Assembly: GCF_902506455.1 (NCBI RefSeq)
Contig: NZ_LR733844.1
Coordinates: 2,999,713-3,063,712 of the forward strand
Direction of reading: 5' to 3'
Length of the DNA: 64,000 nucleotides
Source: Sphingomonas sp. 8AM
GTDB lineage: Bacteria; Pseudomonadota; Alphaproteobacteria; Sphingomonadales; Sphingomonadaceae
Shown here piece after piece: positions 18,978 to 29,722 of this stretch. Made by a program: the position numbers and the translations under genes. The notes under the pieces were generated by a model. The model did no database searches. It saw nothing but the letters and a program-made list of their open reading frames with translations, and was not told the DNA's origin. Each line of letters starts with the position of its first letter. The first letter of the stretch is position 1.

Positions 18978-19289
18978 ATGTCGATCACCCCCGTGGTCGC
19001 GGCCGGCGACCTGTGCCTGCCGTCGATCGGACTGCTCGCCGACGATCTGTTGCAGGCGTTCGCCGCCGGCGACGTCGTCCGGCTCGATCTGTCGGCGGTC
19101 GCCGCACCCGATCTGAGCGTGGTGCAACTGGTCGAGTCGGCGCGGCGCAGCGCGCGCGACGACGGCCGCGATTTCGCGCTGACCGCCCCGGTCGGCGCGC
19201 CGTTCCGCGCGCTGCTGGCGCGCGCCGGCTTTACTCCCGCGTCCGACGACGACGCGGCCTTCTGGTTTCACGGAGACTCCGCGCAATGA
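18978..19289 (+). CDS. STAS-domain protein of the chemotaxis cluster
   Basis: 103 residues with the pattern of a STAS (anti-sigma-antagonist-like) domain: DLCLPSIGLLADDLLQAF, then VVRLDLSAVAAPDLSVVQLVESA and a closing PFRALLARAGFTP. The position where SpoIIAA-type proteins carry the phosphorylatable Ser/Thr is occupied by DLS. Such proteins occur as first genes in some alphaproteobacterial che clusters, role undefined. The ATG follows AAGGAG. Its stop overlaps the cheY start (ATGA). Confidence 0.8.
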   Translation: MSITPVVAAGDLCLPSIGLLADDLLQAFAAGDVVRLDLSAVAAPDLSVVQLVESARRSARDDGRDFALTAPVGAPFRALLARAGFTPASDDDAAFWFHGDSAQ

Positions 19290-19654
19290 CCGCCTCGATC
19301 CTTACCGTTGACGACAGCGCCAGCCTGCGGATGGCGATCCGCATCGCGCTCACCGGCGCCGGCTATGCCGTGACCGAGGCGGTCGACGGCGCCGACGGGC
19401 TCGCCAAGGCGACCGGCACGCGCTTCGACATGATCGTCACCGATCTCAACATGCCCAACATGGACGGGCTGTCGATGATCCGCGCGCTGCGCCAGCAGCC
19501 GGCGCAGGCGGGCGTGCCGATCATCTTTCTCTCGACCGAATCGGACGCCGACATGAAGGCGCAGGCAAAGGCGGCGGGCGCGACCGGCTGGCTGGTCAAG
19601 CCGTTCCAGCCCGAACAGCTGATCCGCGTCGCGCAGAAAGTGCTCGGCAAGTGA
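19286..19654 (+). CDS. cheY: Chemotaxis response regulator CheY
   Basis: Single receiver domain of 122 aa. Acidic pocket D9-D10 (TVDDSAS), phospho-acceptor D53 in IVTDLNMPNMDG, the S/T of IIFLSTESD and K in WLVKPFQPEQL are all present. Phosphorylated by CheA, it would bind the flagellar switch. It overlaps the STAS gene and cheA by 4 nt each. It is the only stand-alone CheY in the window. Confidence 0.95.
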   Translation: MTASILTVDDSASLRMAIRIALTGAGYAVTEAVDGADGLAKATGTRFDMIVTDLNMPNMDGLSMIRALRQQPAQAGVPIIFLSTESDADMKAQAKAAGATGWLVKPFQPEQLIRVAQKVLGK

Positions 19655-21615
19655 CCGAGGACCCGACAGCCACCTTCCGGGTGGAGGCGGGCGAACTGCT
19701 CGACCAGGTCGAACAGGGGCTGCTCGACCTCGGTCACCGGCTGGGCGACATGGCGCTCGTGAACGCGGTATTCCGCGGGCTGCACACGCTCAAGGGCTCG
19801 GGCGCGATGTTCGGCTTCGATGCGCTGGCGGCATTCACACACCATTGCGAGAGCGCGTTCGACCGCGTCCGCAAGGGCGAGGTGCCCGCCACGGCCGAGC
19901 TGGTGTCGGTGATCCTGTCGGCGCGCGATCATATGGCGGGGCTGGTCGACGGCGAGGCGCCACAGGCCGAGGGTGACGCGATCCTCGCGCGGCTCGCCGC
20001 GGCGGTGGAGGCGGCACGCGGTGGCGGCGGCATGCCGGCCGACGCGCCGGCGGACGCGCAGGGCTGGCGGCTTTTCTTCCGCTTGCCCGTTGATGCGATG
20101 GCGAACGGCACCAATCCGCTGATGCTGCTCGACGAACTTCGCGATCTGGGCGAGGCGGAGGTGCGCGTGCGCACCGATTCGCTGCCGCCGCTGGGCGAGC
20201 TGGTGCCCGATGAATGCCATCTCGGCTGGGACGTCGTCCTGCGCGGCGACATCTCTCGCGAGGCGATCGAGGACGTGTTCATCTTCGTCATGGACGACAT
20301 GACGCTGGAGATCGCGCCGCTGGGCGACGAGGCACCAGCCGAGCCGGTCGCCTCGGAAGACACGCCCGCCACTGCCACGCCCGTCGACGCGGTCGCGCCG
20401 ACGGCCGGCGCCGGCGGCCCGCCTGCCGCGACCCAGCCCGCCGTCGAGAACGTCCGCGTCCCCGCCGACCGGCTCGACGCGCTGATGGACCGCGTCGGCG
20501 AACTCGTGATCGCGCAGAGCCGGCTGTCGCAGCTCGCGAACAACCGCCACGACCTGCTGCTGCGCTCGGTCACCGAGGATATCGAGCGGCTGTCCGGCGA
20601 GTTGCGCGACACGATGATGGTGTTGCGCATGGTGCCGGTGTCGTCGCTGTTCGGCCGTTTCCGCCGCCTGATCCACGATCTGGCGCGCGAGACCGGCAAG
20701 TCGATCGAGCTGCAGACGTCGGGCGAGACCACCGAGGTCGACAAGACCGTAATTGAGCGGTTGTTCGATCCGTTGGTCCATATCATCCGCAATTCGTGCG
20801 ACCACGGCCTCGAAGCTCCGGCCGACCGCATCGCGGCGGGCAAGTCGGAAACCGGGCTGGTGCGGCTGAGCGCGCATCAGGCCGGTGGCGAGGTGCTCAT
20901 CACGATCGTTGACGACGGGCGCGGGATCGACCGCGAGCGGGTCCGCGCCAAGGGCGAGGCCAACGGGTTGATCGAGCCGGGGCAGCAACTCGCCGACGAA
21001 GACCTGTTCGGGCTGATCTTCCACCCCGGCTTCTCGACCGCCGCGCAGGTCACCAACCTGTCCGGCCGCGGCGTCGGCATGGACGTCGTCAAGCGTACGA
21101 TCGAGAGCCTGCGCGGCTCGATCAGCGTGGTGAGCGAGACCGGCAGGGGCTCGACGATCACGCTGCGCATCCCGTTGACGCTCGCGATCATCGAGGGGTT
21201 GTTGGTACGCGTTGGCGAGAGCCGCTACGTCATCCCGCTGTCGGCAGTCGAGGAATGTCTCGAACTGTCGCTCGAGGACGACCTGCGCTCGCGCGGACGC
21301 AGCCTCATCACGCTGCGTGACCGGCTGGTACCGTTCGTGCGGTTGCGCGACCTGTTCAGCACCGGCACGCGCCCCGATCCGCACCAGAAGATCGTGGTGG
21401 TCGCCACCGGGCGCGAGCGCGTCGGGCTGGTCGTCGACCAGATCATCGGCAACCACCAGACCGTCATCAAATCGCTGTCGGCCTTCCATCGCGGCGTCGG
21501 CAGCTTCTCCGGCGCGACGATCCTCGGCGACGGCAATGTCGCGCTGATCCTCGACGTCGCGCAACTGGTCGCGATGGCGCAACCCCGTGAGGAGACGCTC
21601 CGTGCCGCAAGCTAA
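19651..21615 (+). CDS. cheA: Chemotaxis histidine kinase CheA
   Basis: 654 aa with the full CheA layout: HPt domain with phospho-acceptor H45 (FRGLHTLKGSGAMFGF), a CheY-binding-like P2 segment (about 135-230), an Ala/Pro linker, dimerisation helices from about 265 (VPADRLDALMDRVGELVIAQSRL), an HATPase with HIIRNSCDHGLE (about 376), GRGID and LSGRGVGMDVVKRTI (about 472), and a C-terminal CheW-like domain from about 510. It starts with GTG inside the cheY stop (GTGA). Confidence 0.97.
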   Translation: MTEDPTATFRVEAGELLDQVEQGLLDLGHRLGDMALVNAVFRGLHTLKGSGAMFGFDALAAFTHHCESAFDRVRKGEVPATAELVSVILSARDHMAGLVDGEAPQAEGDAILARLAAAVEAARGGGGMPADAPADAQGWRLFFRLPVDAMANGTNPLMLLDELRDLGEAEVRVRTDSLPPLGELVPDECHLGWDVVLRGDISREAIEDVFIFVMDDMTLEIAPLGDEAPAEPVASEDTPATATPVDAVAPTAGAGGPPAATQPAVENVRVPADRLDALMDRVGELVIAQSRLSQLANNRHDLLLRSVTEDIERLSGELRDTMMVLRMVPVSSLFGRFRRLIHDLARETGKSIELQTSGETTEVDKTVIERLFDPLVHIIRNSCDHGLEAPADRIAAGKSETGLVRLSAHQAGGEVLITIVDDGRGIDRERVRAKGEANGLIEPGQQLADEDLFGLIFHPGFSTAAQVTNLSGRGVGMDVVKRTIESLRGSISVVSETGRGSTITLRIPLTLAIIEGLLVRVGESRYVIPLSAVEECLELSLEDDLRSRGRSLITLRDRLVPFVRLRDLFSTGTRPDPHQKIVVVATGRERVGLVVDQIIGNHQTVIKSLSAFHRGVGSFSGATILGDGNVALILDVAQLVAMAQPREETLRAAS

Positions 21616-22117
21616 GCAACGCGCCGCCGCCGCCATGGCCGCGACGGACACCGCCTGGAACGAGCGCGGCGAGCTGGAGGTCCTGACCTTCGACGTCGGC
21701 GGCGAGACGCTCGCGCTGGAAGCGACGATGGTCCGCGAGATCCTCGACCTGCTGCCCGAGACGTTGGTGCCCGGTGCGCCCGCGCTGGTGCGCCACGTCG
21801 TCAACTTCCGCGGGCGGATCGTGCCGGTCGCCGACCTGCGCCTCGCCTTCGCGATGGAGGCGGCGGAGACCACGCCCGACAGCCGGATCGTAGTGATCGA
21901 GCTGCCGTTCGACGGTGAGGCGACGCTGATCGGGCTGCGCACCGACCACGTCCGCGAGGTCGCGACGCTGACCGCCGACGCCAGCGAGGAAGCGCCGGTC
22001 GTCGGGATGCGCTGGCATCGCGATTACGTCCGCCGGCTGGTCCGCTGGCGCGACGATCTCATCATCCTGCCCGATCTCACCGCCATCTTCGCGGCGGTGC
22101 TTTCGCCGCGCGCCTGA
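21602..22117 (+). CDS. cheW: Chemotaxis adaptor CheW (first copy)
   Basis: CheW-fold scaffold linking receptors to CheA. The core reads LTFDVGGETLALEATMVREILDLLPE, HVVNFRGRIVPVADLRLAF and LIGLRTDHVREVATL. I chose GTG at 21602 (AGGAG 8 nt upstream), which overlaps the cheA end by 14 nt; an ATG at 21635 is an alternative, since the first residues are a non-conserved Ala/Gln-rich stretch. Confidence 0.92.
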   Translation: MPQAKQRAAAAMAATDTAWNERGELEVLTFDVGGETLALEATMVREILDLLPETLVPGAPALVRHVVNFRGRIVPVADLRLAFAMEAAETTPDSRIVVIELPFDGEATLIGLRTDHVREVATLTADASEEAPVVGMRWHRDYVRRLVRWRDDLIILPDLTAIFAAVLSPRA

Positions 22118-22150
22118 CGCCTGTCGCACCAGCGTTTCCGAGGTTCTGCC

Positions 22151-24064
22151 ATGTCGCTATTCTCCGCTTTCAAGAAGACCGCCCGATCCGAGTACGCGCT
22201 GGCGCAGGTACGCCAGCTTACGCGCGCGCTGGGCGACGGCGATCTGTCGCGCCGGGCGCCGACCGACGAGGCGAGCGGCGCGGCGCGCGAGCTGCTGGAA
22301 GCGGTCAACGACCTGCTCGACGAGGCGCTGACCCCGTCGCTGCGGCTGCGCGAGGCGATCGACCGGATGGCCGCCGAGCATGACGCCGGCGACATCGATG
22401 CGGTCATCCCCGTGACGGCTTTCCGTGGCGACCTCGCGCAGGCGGCGGGCGGGATCAACGCGCTCGTCGGGACGCACATTGCGGTCAAGAAGCAGGCGCT
22501 GGCGTGCGTCAAGGCGCTCGGCGAGGGCCGGTTCGACACGCCGCTGGAGACGTTCCCGGGCAAGAAGGCGTTCATCAACGAGACCGTCGAGGGTCTGCGC
22601 GCCAGCCTGACCGGGCTGATCGAGGAAATGAACACCATGTCCGCGGAGCACGACCGCGGCGACATCGACGTCTTCGTGCCCGTCGCGCGCTTCCGCGGCG
22701 ACTGCGCGGTCATGGCGCAGGGCATCAACGCGATGGTCAGCGGCCATATCGCGGTCAAGAAACAGGCGATGGCGTGCATCAAGCAATTCGGGGCGGGCAA
22801 TTTCGACGCCCCGCTCGAACGCTTTCCGGGCAAGAAGGCGTTCATCAACGACACGATCGAGGAATTGCGCGGCAATCTGCGCGAGATCATCGGCGAGATC
22901 CGTCGTCTGATCGACGCCTCGACCGCCGGTCGGCTGAGCGAGCGCGGCGACGTCGCGCGCTTCCCCGGTGACTTCGGCAAATTGGTCGGCGGCATCAACG
23001 GGATGCTCGACGCGATCCTGCTGCCGATCGGCGAGGGCAATCGCGTGCTGTCGCTGGTCAGCGGCGGCGACCTGACGCAGCGCGTCGCCATCGCCTGCGA
23101 AGGCGATCACGAGCGGATGAAGGCCGCGATCAATACATTGGTCGACAATCTGTCGAAGTTCGCCGGCGAGGTCAGCGCCGCCTCGGCACAGGTCGCCGCC
23201 GGCAGCCAGCAATTGTCGAGCACCGCCGAGCAGGTCAGCGAAGGCGCGACCGAGCAGGCGGCGGCGGCCGAGGAAGCGTCGGCGTCGATGGAGCAGATGG
23301 CCGCCAACATCAAACAGAATGCCGACAATGCCGCGCAGACCGAGAAGATCGCGCGCCAGTCGTCGCAGGATGCCGAGCAGAGCGGGCGGGCGGTACAGAA
23401 GGCAGTCACCGCGATGCGCACGATCGCCGAGAAGATCGGGATCGTGCAGGAGATCGCCCGCCAGACCGATCTGCTCGCGCTCAATGCAGCGGTCGAGGCG
23501 GCACGCGCCGGTGAGCATGGCCGCGGCTTTGCGGTGGTCGCCGCCGAGGTCCGCAAGCTTGCCGAACGCAGCCAGACCGCTGCCGGCGAGATCAGCGGCA
23601 TGTCGTCGGAGACGGTGACCGCGGCGGCGCAGGCCGGCGAGATGCTGACGAAGCTGGTGCCCGACATCCGCCGCACCGCCGAACTGGTCGCCGAGATCAG
23701 CGCCGCGTGCCGCGAGCAGGACATCGGCGCCAGCCAGATCAACGAGGCGATCCAGCAGCTCGACAAGGTGACGCAGCTCAACGCCTCGGCCTCGTCGCAG
23801 ATTTCCTCGACCTCGGAAGAACTCGCCAGCCAGGCCGAGGAGCTGGAGCAGAACATCGCCTTCTTCCGCACCGCGGAGCCACAAGCGACGGTCAGCGTCC
23901 GCAAGCCGGTCCGCAGTCCGGCGCGGCCGGCACGCAAGGGCAAGGCAGCGCTGCGCAGCGCCGCGACAGTCGCCGATCAGCAGGCCCGCGCGCGCGGTTT
24001 CGCGCTCGACCTGGGTACCGGCGGCCCCGACGACGAAGACGAGGATTTCGGCCGGGCGGCCTGA
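22151..24064 (+). CDS. Soluble methyl-accepting chemotaxis protein with HAMP-like repeats
   Basis: 637 aa without signal peptide or membrane segment, so a cytoplasmic receptor. Residues about 75-330 hold repeated HAMP-like units; two are plain ([20 protein letters not shown] and [20 protein letters not shown], each followed by GIN...VKKQA...CVK/CIK and FPGKKAFIN), with further degenerate units. The C-terminal signalling hairpin has the tip [20 protein letters not shown] and the following [20 protein letters not shown]. The end, ...DEDFGRAA, resembles the other three receptors. It lies 33 nt after cheW. Confidence 0.93.
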   Translation: MSLFSAFKKTARSEYALAQVRQLTRALGDGDLSRRAPTDEASGAARELLEAVNDLLDEALTPSLRLREAIDRMAAEHDAGDIDAVIPVTAFRGDLAQAAGGINALVGTHIAVKKQALACVKALGEGRFDTPLETFPGKKAFINETVEGLRASLTGLIEEMNTMSAEHDRGDIDVFVPVARFRGDCAVMAQGINAMVSGHIAVKKQAMACIKQFGAGNFDAPLERFPGKKAFINDTIEELRGNLREIIGEIRRLIDASTAGRLSERGDVARFPGDFGKLVGGINGMLDAILLPIGEGNRVLSLVSGGDLTQRVAIACEGDHERMKAAINTLVDNLSKFAGEVSAASAQVAAGSQQLSSTAEQVSEGATEQAAAAEEASASMEQMAANIKQNADNAAQTEKIARQSSQDAEQSGRAVQKAVTAMRTIAEKIGIVQEIARQTDLLALNAAVEAARAGEHGRGFAVVAAEVRKLAERSQTAAGEISGMSSETVTAAAQAGEMLTKLVPDIRRTAELVAEISAACREQDIGASQINEAIQQLDKVTQLNASASSQISSTSEELASQAEELEQNIAFFRTAEPQATVSVRKPVRSPARPARKGKAALRSAATVADQQARARGFALDLGTGGPDDEDEDFGRAA

Positions 24065-24139
24065 ACCATCCGCGCAGAGGGCGGCGAGGTGCTCACCGGC
24101 CGGCGCAATCTTGATTATTGATCAAAAGGAAAACCGGCA

Positions 24140-25933
24140 GTGCGTGCAACGTTGAAAGCAAAGTTGGCGAGCACCTTCGCGGTCCTCACCGTCATGTTGT
24201 TGGTCGTCGTCGTGATGGGCATTTCCAAATCCAACACGCTCAACAACGCGATCACCGACATTGTCGCCGGGCCGGCCAGGCAACTTGATTCGGCAGGCCA
24301 GATCGATTCCGATCTCGGCTATATGCTGGCCAACCAGAAGGCGCTGGCGCTGAACACCGACGCGCAGATCATGGCCGGCTACAATGCCGACACGCAGCGC
24401 CGCCAGCGTGAGTTCGAAGGGTTGCTGGCCGATGGCGACGCGAAGGCGAGCGATGCGGACAAGCCGTTGTGGCGGAAGGCCAAGGAAGACTGGCAGGCGC
24501 TGAAGCCCGTCTATGAGCGGATCAGCGTGCTCGGCACGACCAACGAGAACGCCAAGGCGTCCGAACTCACCGAAACCGAGCAGAAGAAGCTGGTCGAGGC
24601 GGTCGTCCACGACGTCGCAACGATCGTCGACCGCCAGCGCGCCGCGATGCACGAAGCGGATGAGGCGACCAACGTCCTCTATGCCGATGCACGCAACATG
24701 CTGATCGGCGTTGGCGCCGCGGCGGTGCTGCTGTCGGTGGCCTGCGCGGTGTGGATCTCGCTCGCCGTCTCACGCGGGCTGAAGCGGATCGGCGTCGCGG
24801 TCGAGGCGGTGTCGATCGGTGACCTCGACCAGGAAGTCGTCGTCACCAGCAATGACGAGATCAAGGATCTGGTCGACTCCGTCAATCGCATGACGGTCAA
24901 CCTGCGCAAGAGCGCGGCGCTCGCTGACGCGATCGCCGGCGGTGACCTGACGATCGATCACCAGCCACTGTCGGACAAGGACAAGCTTGGCCACGCGCTG
25001 GTCATGATGGTCAACCGCCTGCGGCTGGTGGTCGGCGACTCGACGCTGGCGGCGCAGAATGTCGCGGCGGGCAGCCAGCAGCTGTCGTCGTCGTCGGAGC
25101 AGGTGAGCCAGGGCGCGACAGAGCAGGCCGCCGCCGCCGAGGAGGCCTCGGCATCGATGGAGCAGATGGCGGCGAACATCAAACAGAATGCCGACAATGC
25201 GACGCAGACCGAGAAGATCGCGCGCCAGTCGTCGAAGGATGCCGAACTGAGCGGGCACGCGGTCCAAAAGGCGGTCAGCGCGATGCGCACGATCGCCGAG
25301 AAGATCGGGATCGTGCAGGAGATCGCCCGTCAGACCGATCTGCTGGCGCTGAATGCAGCGGTCGAGGCGGCACGCGCCGGTGAGCATGGCCGCGGCTTCG
25401 CGGTGGTCGCCGCCGAGGTCCGCAAGCTCGCCGAACGCAGCCAGACCGCAGCGGGCGAGATCAGTGGCATGTCGTCGGAGACGGTGACCGCGGCGGCGCA
25501 GGCCGGCGAGATGCTGACCAAATTGGTGCCGGACATCCGCCGCACCGCCGAGCTGGTGGCCGAGATCAGCGCCGCGTGCCGCGAACAGGACATCGGCGCC
25601 AGCCAGATCAACGAGGCGATCCAGCAGCTCGACAAGGTCACGCAGCAGAACGCCTCCGCTTCGTCGCAGATTTCCTCGACCTCCGAGGAGCTCGCCAGCC
25701 AGGCCGAGGAGCTGCAGGAAAGCATCGCCTTCTTCCGTGTCGACGACGGTCGCCAGCCGGCGCGCGCCCCCGCCCGCACCAGGACGCCGGCCGCGGCGCC
25801 CGCCAAAAAGGCCCGTCCCGCCGCGCGGAGTGCGTCGGTCGCCGACCAGCAGGCACGCGTCCGCGGCTTCGCGCTCGATCTGAACAACGGCGGTCCCGAC
25901 AGCGAGGACGCGGACTTCGGCCGCGCGGCCTGA
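24140..25933 (+). CDS. Transmembrane methyl-accepting chemotaxis protein (4HB type)
   Basis: 597 aa. GTG start after AAGGAAA. TM1 at about 8-28 ([18 protein letters not shown]), a periplasmic four-helix-bundle-like sensor (about 30-190), TM2 about 191-212 ([20 protein letters not shown]), HAMP, a second HAMP-like unit ([21 protein letters not shown]) and the MCP signalling domain. The ligand is unknown. The signalling half is nearly the same as in neighbouring receptors, while the sensor is distinct. The tail ends ...EDADFGRAA. Confidence 0.93.
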   Translation: MRATLKAKLASTFAVLTVMLLVVVVMGISKSNTLNNAITDIVAGPARQLDSAGQIDSDLGYMLANQKALALNTDAQIMAGYNADTQRRQREFEGLLADGDAKASDADKPLWRKAKEDWQALKPVYERISVLGTTNENAKASELTETEQKKLVEAVVHDVATIVDRQRAAMHEADEATNVLYADARNMLIGVGAAAVLLSVACAVWISLAVSRGLKRIGVAVEAVSIGDLDQEVVVTSNDEIKDLVDSVNRMTVNLRKSAALADAIAGGDLTIDHQPLSDKDKLGHALVMMVNRLRLVVGDSTLAAQNVAAGSQQLSSSSEQVSQGATEQAAAAEEASASMEQMAANIKQNADNATQTEKIARQSSKDAELSGHAVQKAVSAMRTIAEKIGIVQEIARQTDLLALNAAVEAARAGEHGRGFAVVAAEVRKLAERSQTAAGEISGMSSETVTAAAQAGEMLTKLVPDIRRTAELVAEISAACREQDIGASQINEAIQQLDKVTQQNASASSQISSTSEELASQAEELQESIAFFRVDDGRQPARAPARTRTPAAAPAKKARPAARSASVADQQARVRGFALDLNNGGPDSEDADFGRAA

Positions 25934-25989
25934 GCGCAGGGTCCGTCCGTCCACCCCGACCTGCTACGCCCGCGAAAGGTGCCACGGCC

Positions 25990-27894
25990 ATGAACTACTT
26001 CAACAACCTGACGATTTCGCGGAAGCTGATGATCTGCCTCGGCATCATCATCGCCATCACGGTCGCGGTGGACGGCATCATCATGTCCAATGCCGGCGCG
26101 GTGCGCCAGACCACGGAGATCAACGAGCACACCTATAAGGTCGTCGCCACCGCCAACGACATCGTGACCAGCATGGTCAATCAGGAAACCGGCTATCGCG
26201 GCTATCTGGTGTCGGGCAACGAGCAGTTCCTTGCCCCCTATCGTCAGGGCTGGACGCAATTCGCCGAGAAGTGGTCGCAGGCCAGGACGCTGACCAGCGA
26301 CAATCCCGTCCAGCAGGGCCGGCTCGACGACGTCAAGCGGCTGGCGCAAAGCTGGCATGACGATGTCGCCGAACGCGCGATCCGGATGATGTCGCATCCC
26401 GAGCAGCGCGAACAGGCGCGCGAGATCGAGGGCAGCGGCGCCGGCAAGGCGGCGATGGACCAGCTACGCGTCAAGGTCGGCGAGATCGTCGCCACCGAAA
26501 ACGCGCTGATGACCCAGCGGCAGGCGGCGCAGGCGGCGTCGTTCGCGACCATCACGCTGGCGATCTGGAGCGGCATGGCCGCCAGCGTCGTCGTCGCGGT
26601 CCTGATTGGGCTGGTGATGACGCGCGGAATCAGCCGTCCGATCGGGACGGTGACGCAGGCACTCGCGCGGCTCGCCGCACCGCTCGCCAACGAGCGCAAG
26701 GACGAGATCGGGCGGATGCAGGGCAGCGTCGCGGCGGTCGAGGCCGCGTTCGGCGACATCTCGACCGTGCTCGCCGCGTTGTCGCGCGGCGACACGTCGG
26801 TGGCGACCGCGCAGCGCTATGGCGGCCTCAGCGATCAGCTGAACGCCCATCTCGACGGGTTGCGCGTCAATCTCGAGGGCGTGGCCGGCACCGCCGAACA
26901 GATCGCCGGTGGCGATCTGACGGTCGATCACCGCCCGCTGTCGGACAAGGACAAGCTTGGTCTCGCGCTGGCGACGATGGTCGACCGGCTGCGCGGGGTC
27001 GTGGGAGACGCGACCACGGCGGCGCAGAATGTCGCGGCGGGCAGCCAGCAGCTGTCGTCGTCGTCGGAGCAGGTCAGCCAGGGCGCGACCGAACAGGCCG
27101 CCGCCGCCGAGGAGGCCTCGGCGTCGATGGAACAGATGGCCGCGAACATCAAACAGAACGCCGACAATGCGACGCAGACCGAGAAGATCGCGCGCCAGTC
27201 GTCGCATGATGCCGAGCAGAGCGGGCAGGCGGTCGACAAGGCGGTGAGCGCGATGCGCACGATCGCCGAGCGGATCGGGATCGTGCAGGAGATCGCGCGC
27301 CAGACCGACCTGCTGGCGCTCAACGCCGCCGTCGAGGCGGCGCGGGCCGGCGAGCATGGCCGCGGCTTTGCGGTGGTCGCCGCCGAGGTCCGCAAGCTCG
27401 CCGAGCGCAGCCAGACCGCGGCAGGCGAGATCAGCGGCATGTCGTCGGAAACGGTGACCGCGGCGGCGCAGGCTGGAGAGATGCTGGTCAAGCTCGTCCC
27501 CGACATCCGCCGCACCGCCGAATTGGTCGCCGAGATCAGCGCCGCGTGCCGCGAACAGGACATCGGTGCGACGCAGATCAACGAGGCGATCCAGCAGCTC
27601 GACAAGGTCACGCAGCAGAACGCCTCGGCGTCCGAGCAGATCTCGTCGACCTCCGGCGAACTCGCCGGTCAGGCCGAGGAATTGCAGGAGAGCATCGCCT
27701 TCTTCCGCGTCGACGACGGCAGGAAGCCGGTGCGCGCGGCGCGCAGCACCGTCGCGGCACCGGCGAGGAAGGCGAAGCCGGTCGCCCGCGCCGCATCGGT
27801 TGCCGAGCAGCAGGCGCGCGTCCGCGGCTTCGCGCTCGATCTGGGCAACGGTGGCCCGGACGGTGAAGACGCCGACTTCGGTCGCGCGGCCTGA
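25990..27894 (+). CDS. Methyl-accepting chemotaxis protein with CHASE3 sensor
   Basis: 634 aa. TM1 about 13-31, then a CHASE3 domain (about 40-180) with the hallmark [22 protein letters not shown]2 about 187-210, HAMP units (one reads [20 protein letters not shown]) and an MCP signalling hairpin nearly the same as its neighbours. CHASE3 ligands are unknown. The start [14 protein letters not shown] is just before TM1. The tail ends ...[10 protein letters not shown]. The gap after it carries tandem hairpins. Confidence 0.93.
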   Translation: MNYFNNLTISRKLMICLGIIIAITVAVDGIIMSNAGAVRQTTEINEHTYKVVATANDIVTSMVNQETGYRGYLVSGNEQFLAPYRQGWTQFAEKWSQARTLTSDNPVQQGRLDDVKRLAQSWHDDVAERAIRMMSHPEQREQAREIEGSGAGKAAMDQLRVKVGEIVATENALMTQRQAAQAASFATITLAIWSGMAASVVVAVLIGLVMTRGISRPIGTVTQALARLAAPLANERKDEIGRMQGSVAAVEAAFGDISTVLAALSRGDTSVATAQRYGGLSDQLNAHLDGLRVNLEGVAGTAEQIAGGDLTVDHRPLSDKDKLGLALATMVDRLRGVVGDATTAAQNVAAGSQQLSSSSEQVSQGATEQAAAAEEASASMEQMAANIKQNADNATQTEKIARQSSHDAEQSGQAVDKAVSAMRTIAERIGIVQEIARQTDLLALNAAVEAARAGEHGRGFAVVAAEVRKLAERSQTAAGEISGMSSETVTAAAQAGEMLVKLVPDIRRTAELVAEISAACREQDIGATQINEAIQQLDKVTQQNASASEQISSTSGELAGQAEELQESIAFFRVDDGRKPVRAARSTVAAPARKAKPVARAASVAEQQARVRGFALDLGNGGPDGEDADFGRAA

Positions 27895-27958
27895 CGGGGG
27901 CGGCGGGGGGCGCTCGCGCGCCACCCCGCCCTGCGCCGCGGCCCGCGCCTGAACCATT

Positions 27959-28030
27959 CCTTCATCCCTGTTCGGTTAACCAGGGAAGGTAAATCGCGAC
28001 GCTGGTCGCGCAGGGCGCACCTTGGTGCGC
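27959..28030 (+). promoter_or_regulatory. Three tandem stem-loops in the leader of the fourth receptor gene
   Basis: An imperfect hairpin (27959-27988, arms CCTTCatCCCTG and CAGGGAAGG) is followed by two perfect 6-bp hairpins with 4-nt loops: CGCGAC-gctg-GTCGCG (27995-28010) and GCGCAC-cttg-GTGCGC (28015-28030). The last abuts the GGGGAAAGGG ribosome site. They could end the upstream transcript or control translation of the next gene. Confidence 0.45.
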
Positions 28031-28048
28031 GGGGAAAGGGATTTGCGG

Positions 28049-29722
28049 ATGCGCGCCACGATCAAGCTCAAACTTGCCGCGACCTTCACGGTCGTGATCC
28101 TGCTGCTGTGCCTCGTCGTCGGGGTCGGCGTGTCGAAGGTGGGCGTGTTGAACGACATGATCACCGAGATCGTTGAGGGGCCGTCGCGGCGCATCCAGCT
28201 TTCGCTGACTGCCGATGGCGATATCGGGCGTGCGATCCGCAACGAAAAGAACATGATCATTACCGACGATGTCGCGCTGAAGCGCGATTACGACGGCAAG
28301 TTCGTGGAATATGACCGCAAGGTCCGTGACAGCCTCGAAGGCGGGATGAAGATCGCCACCGAGCAGGGCCGCCCGGTGTGGCGCAAGAGCCTCGAGGAAT
28401 GGAACGGCTATCGTGCGGTCAGCGAACGCGTCCGCCAGCTGGCGATGAACGGCCACAACGATCAGGCCGCGACGCTGTCGATGACCGAAGGGCGCACGAT
28501 CGCGACCAAGCTGGGTGAGACGCTGGCGCAGCTGACCGCGCTGACCCAGTCCCAGTTGACCAGGGCCGATGACGAGTCGGACACGCTCTATGCGAACGCC
28601 CGCGCCACGTTGCTGGTGACCGCGATCGCCGCGCTGCTGATCGCGATCGGCGGCGCGCTGTGGATCGCGCGGTTGGTGTCGCAGGGGCTGCGGACCGTGA
28701 GCAGCGCGGTTTCGGCGGTGGCGGATGGCGACCTGTCGGTCGAGGTCGCGGTGCGGAGCGACGACGAGATCAAGGATCTGGTCGACACCGTTAATCGCAT
28801 GACGCTGCGCCTGCGCGAGACGATCGGCCAGACCACGCTGGCGGCGCAGAACGTCGCGGCGGGCAGCCAGCAGCTGTCGTCGTCGTCGGAGCAGGTGAGC
28901 CAGGGCGCGACCGAGCAGGCCGCCGCCGCCGAGGAGGCCTCGGCATCGATGGAGCAGATGGCGGCGAACATCAAACAGAACGCCGACAACGCCACCCAGA
29001 CCGAGAAGATCGCGCGCCAATCGTCGCAGGACGCCGAGCTGAGCGGGCAGGCGGTCGAAAAGGCGGTCATCGCAATGCGCACGATTGCGGAGAAGATCGG
29101 GATCGTGCAGGAAATCGCGCGCCAGACCGACCTGCTGGCGCTGAATGCAGCGGTCGAGGCGGCACGCGCCGGGGAGCATGGCCGCGGCTTCGCGGTGGTC
29201 GCCGCCGAGGTCCGCAAGCTGGCGGAGCGCAGCCAGACCGCAGCGGGCGAGATCAGTGGCATGTCGTCGGAAACGGTCACCGCGGCGGCGCAGGCCGGCG
29301 AGATGCTGACCAAATTGGTGCCGGACATCCGCCGCACCGCCGAGCTGGTCGCCGAGATCAGCGCCGCGTGCCGCGAACAGGATATCGGCGCCAGCCAGAT
29401 CAACGAGGCGATCCAGCAGCTCGACAAGGTCACGCAGCAGAACGCCTCGGCATCCGAACAGATTTCGTCGACGTCCGAGGAACTCGCGGGACAGGCCGAG
29501 GAGCTGCAGGAGAGCATCGCCTTCTTCCGCGTCGATGGCGGCAGGAAGCCCGCGCGTCACGCCCCGCGCGCCGTCGCGCGCAGCGCCGCGCCCGCCACGA
29601 AGGCGAAGGCCGCACGCGGCGCATCGATCGCCGAGCAGCAGGCGCGCGTCCGCGGCTTCGCGCTCGATCTTACCAATGGTGGCCCCGACGGCGAGGACGC
29701 CGAATTTGGACGTGCAGCATGA
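28049..29722 (+). CDS. Transmembrane methyl-accepting chemotaxis protein (4HB type)
   Basis: 557 aa. TM1 about 9-30 ([19 protein letters not shown]), a periplasmic four-helix bundle of the 4HB_MCP_1 type with [16 protein letters not shown]2 about 187-208, HAMP and the common signalling hairpin. ATG at 28049 has AAAGGG 8 nt upstream; a more distant in-frame start at 28022 is unlikely. The stop overlaps the next cheW (ATGA). The tail ends ...[10 protein letters not shown]. Confidence 0.93.
   Translation: MRATIKLKLAATFTVVILLLCLVVGVGVSKVGVLNDMITEIVEGPSRRIQLSLTADGDIGRAIRNEKNMIITDDVALKRDYDGKFVEYDRKVRDSLEGGMKIATEQGRPVWRKSLEEWNGYRAVSERVRQLAMNGHNDQAATLSMTEGRTIATKLGETLAQLTALTQSQLTRADDESDTLYANARATLLVTAIAALLIAIGGALWIARLVSQGLRTVSSAVSAVADGDLSVEVAVRSDDEIKDLVDTVNRMTLRLRETIGQTTLAAQNVAAGSQQLSSSSEQVSQGATEQAAAAEEASASMEQMAANIKQNADNATQTEKIARQSSQDAELSGQAVEKAVIAMRTIAEKIGIVQEIARQTDLLALNAAVEAARAGEHGRGFAVVAAEVRKLAERSQTAAGEISGMSSETVTAAAQAGEMLTKLVPDIRRTAELVAEISAACREQDIGASQINEAIQQLDKVTQQNASASEQISSTSEELAGQAEELQESIAFFRVDGGRKPARHAPRAVARSAAPATKAKAARGASIAEQQARVRGFALDLTNGGPDGEDAEFGRAA

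Noticed and set aside
19363..21942. 859-codon open frame on the - strand under cheA
   Set aside because: cheA, cheW and cheY on the + strand have full domain matches; the antisense frame is low-complexity and without a recognisable motif.
22151..29722. Receptor repeats as a mobile element or assembly artefact
   Set aside because: Each gene has its own sensor, start and ribosome site, and no transposase or inverted ends are present; recent duplication or conversion explains the similarity better.
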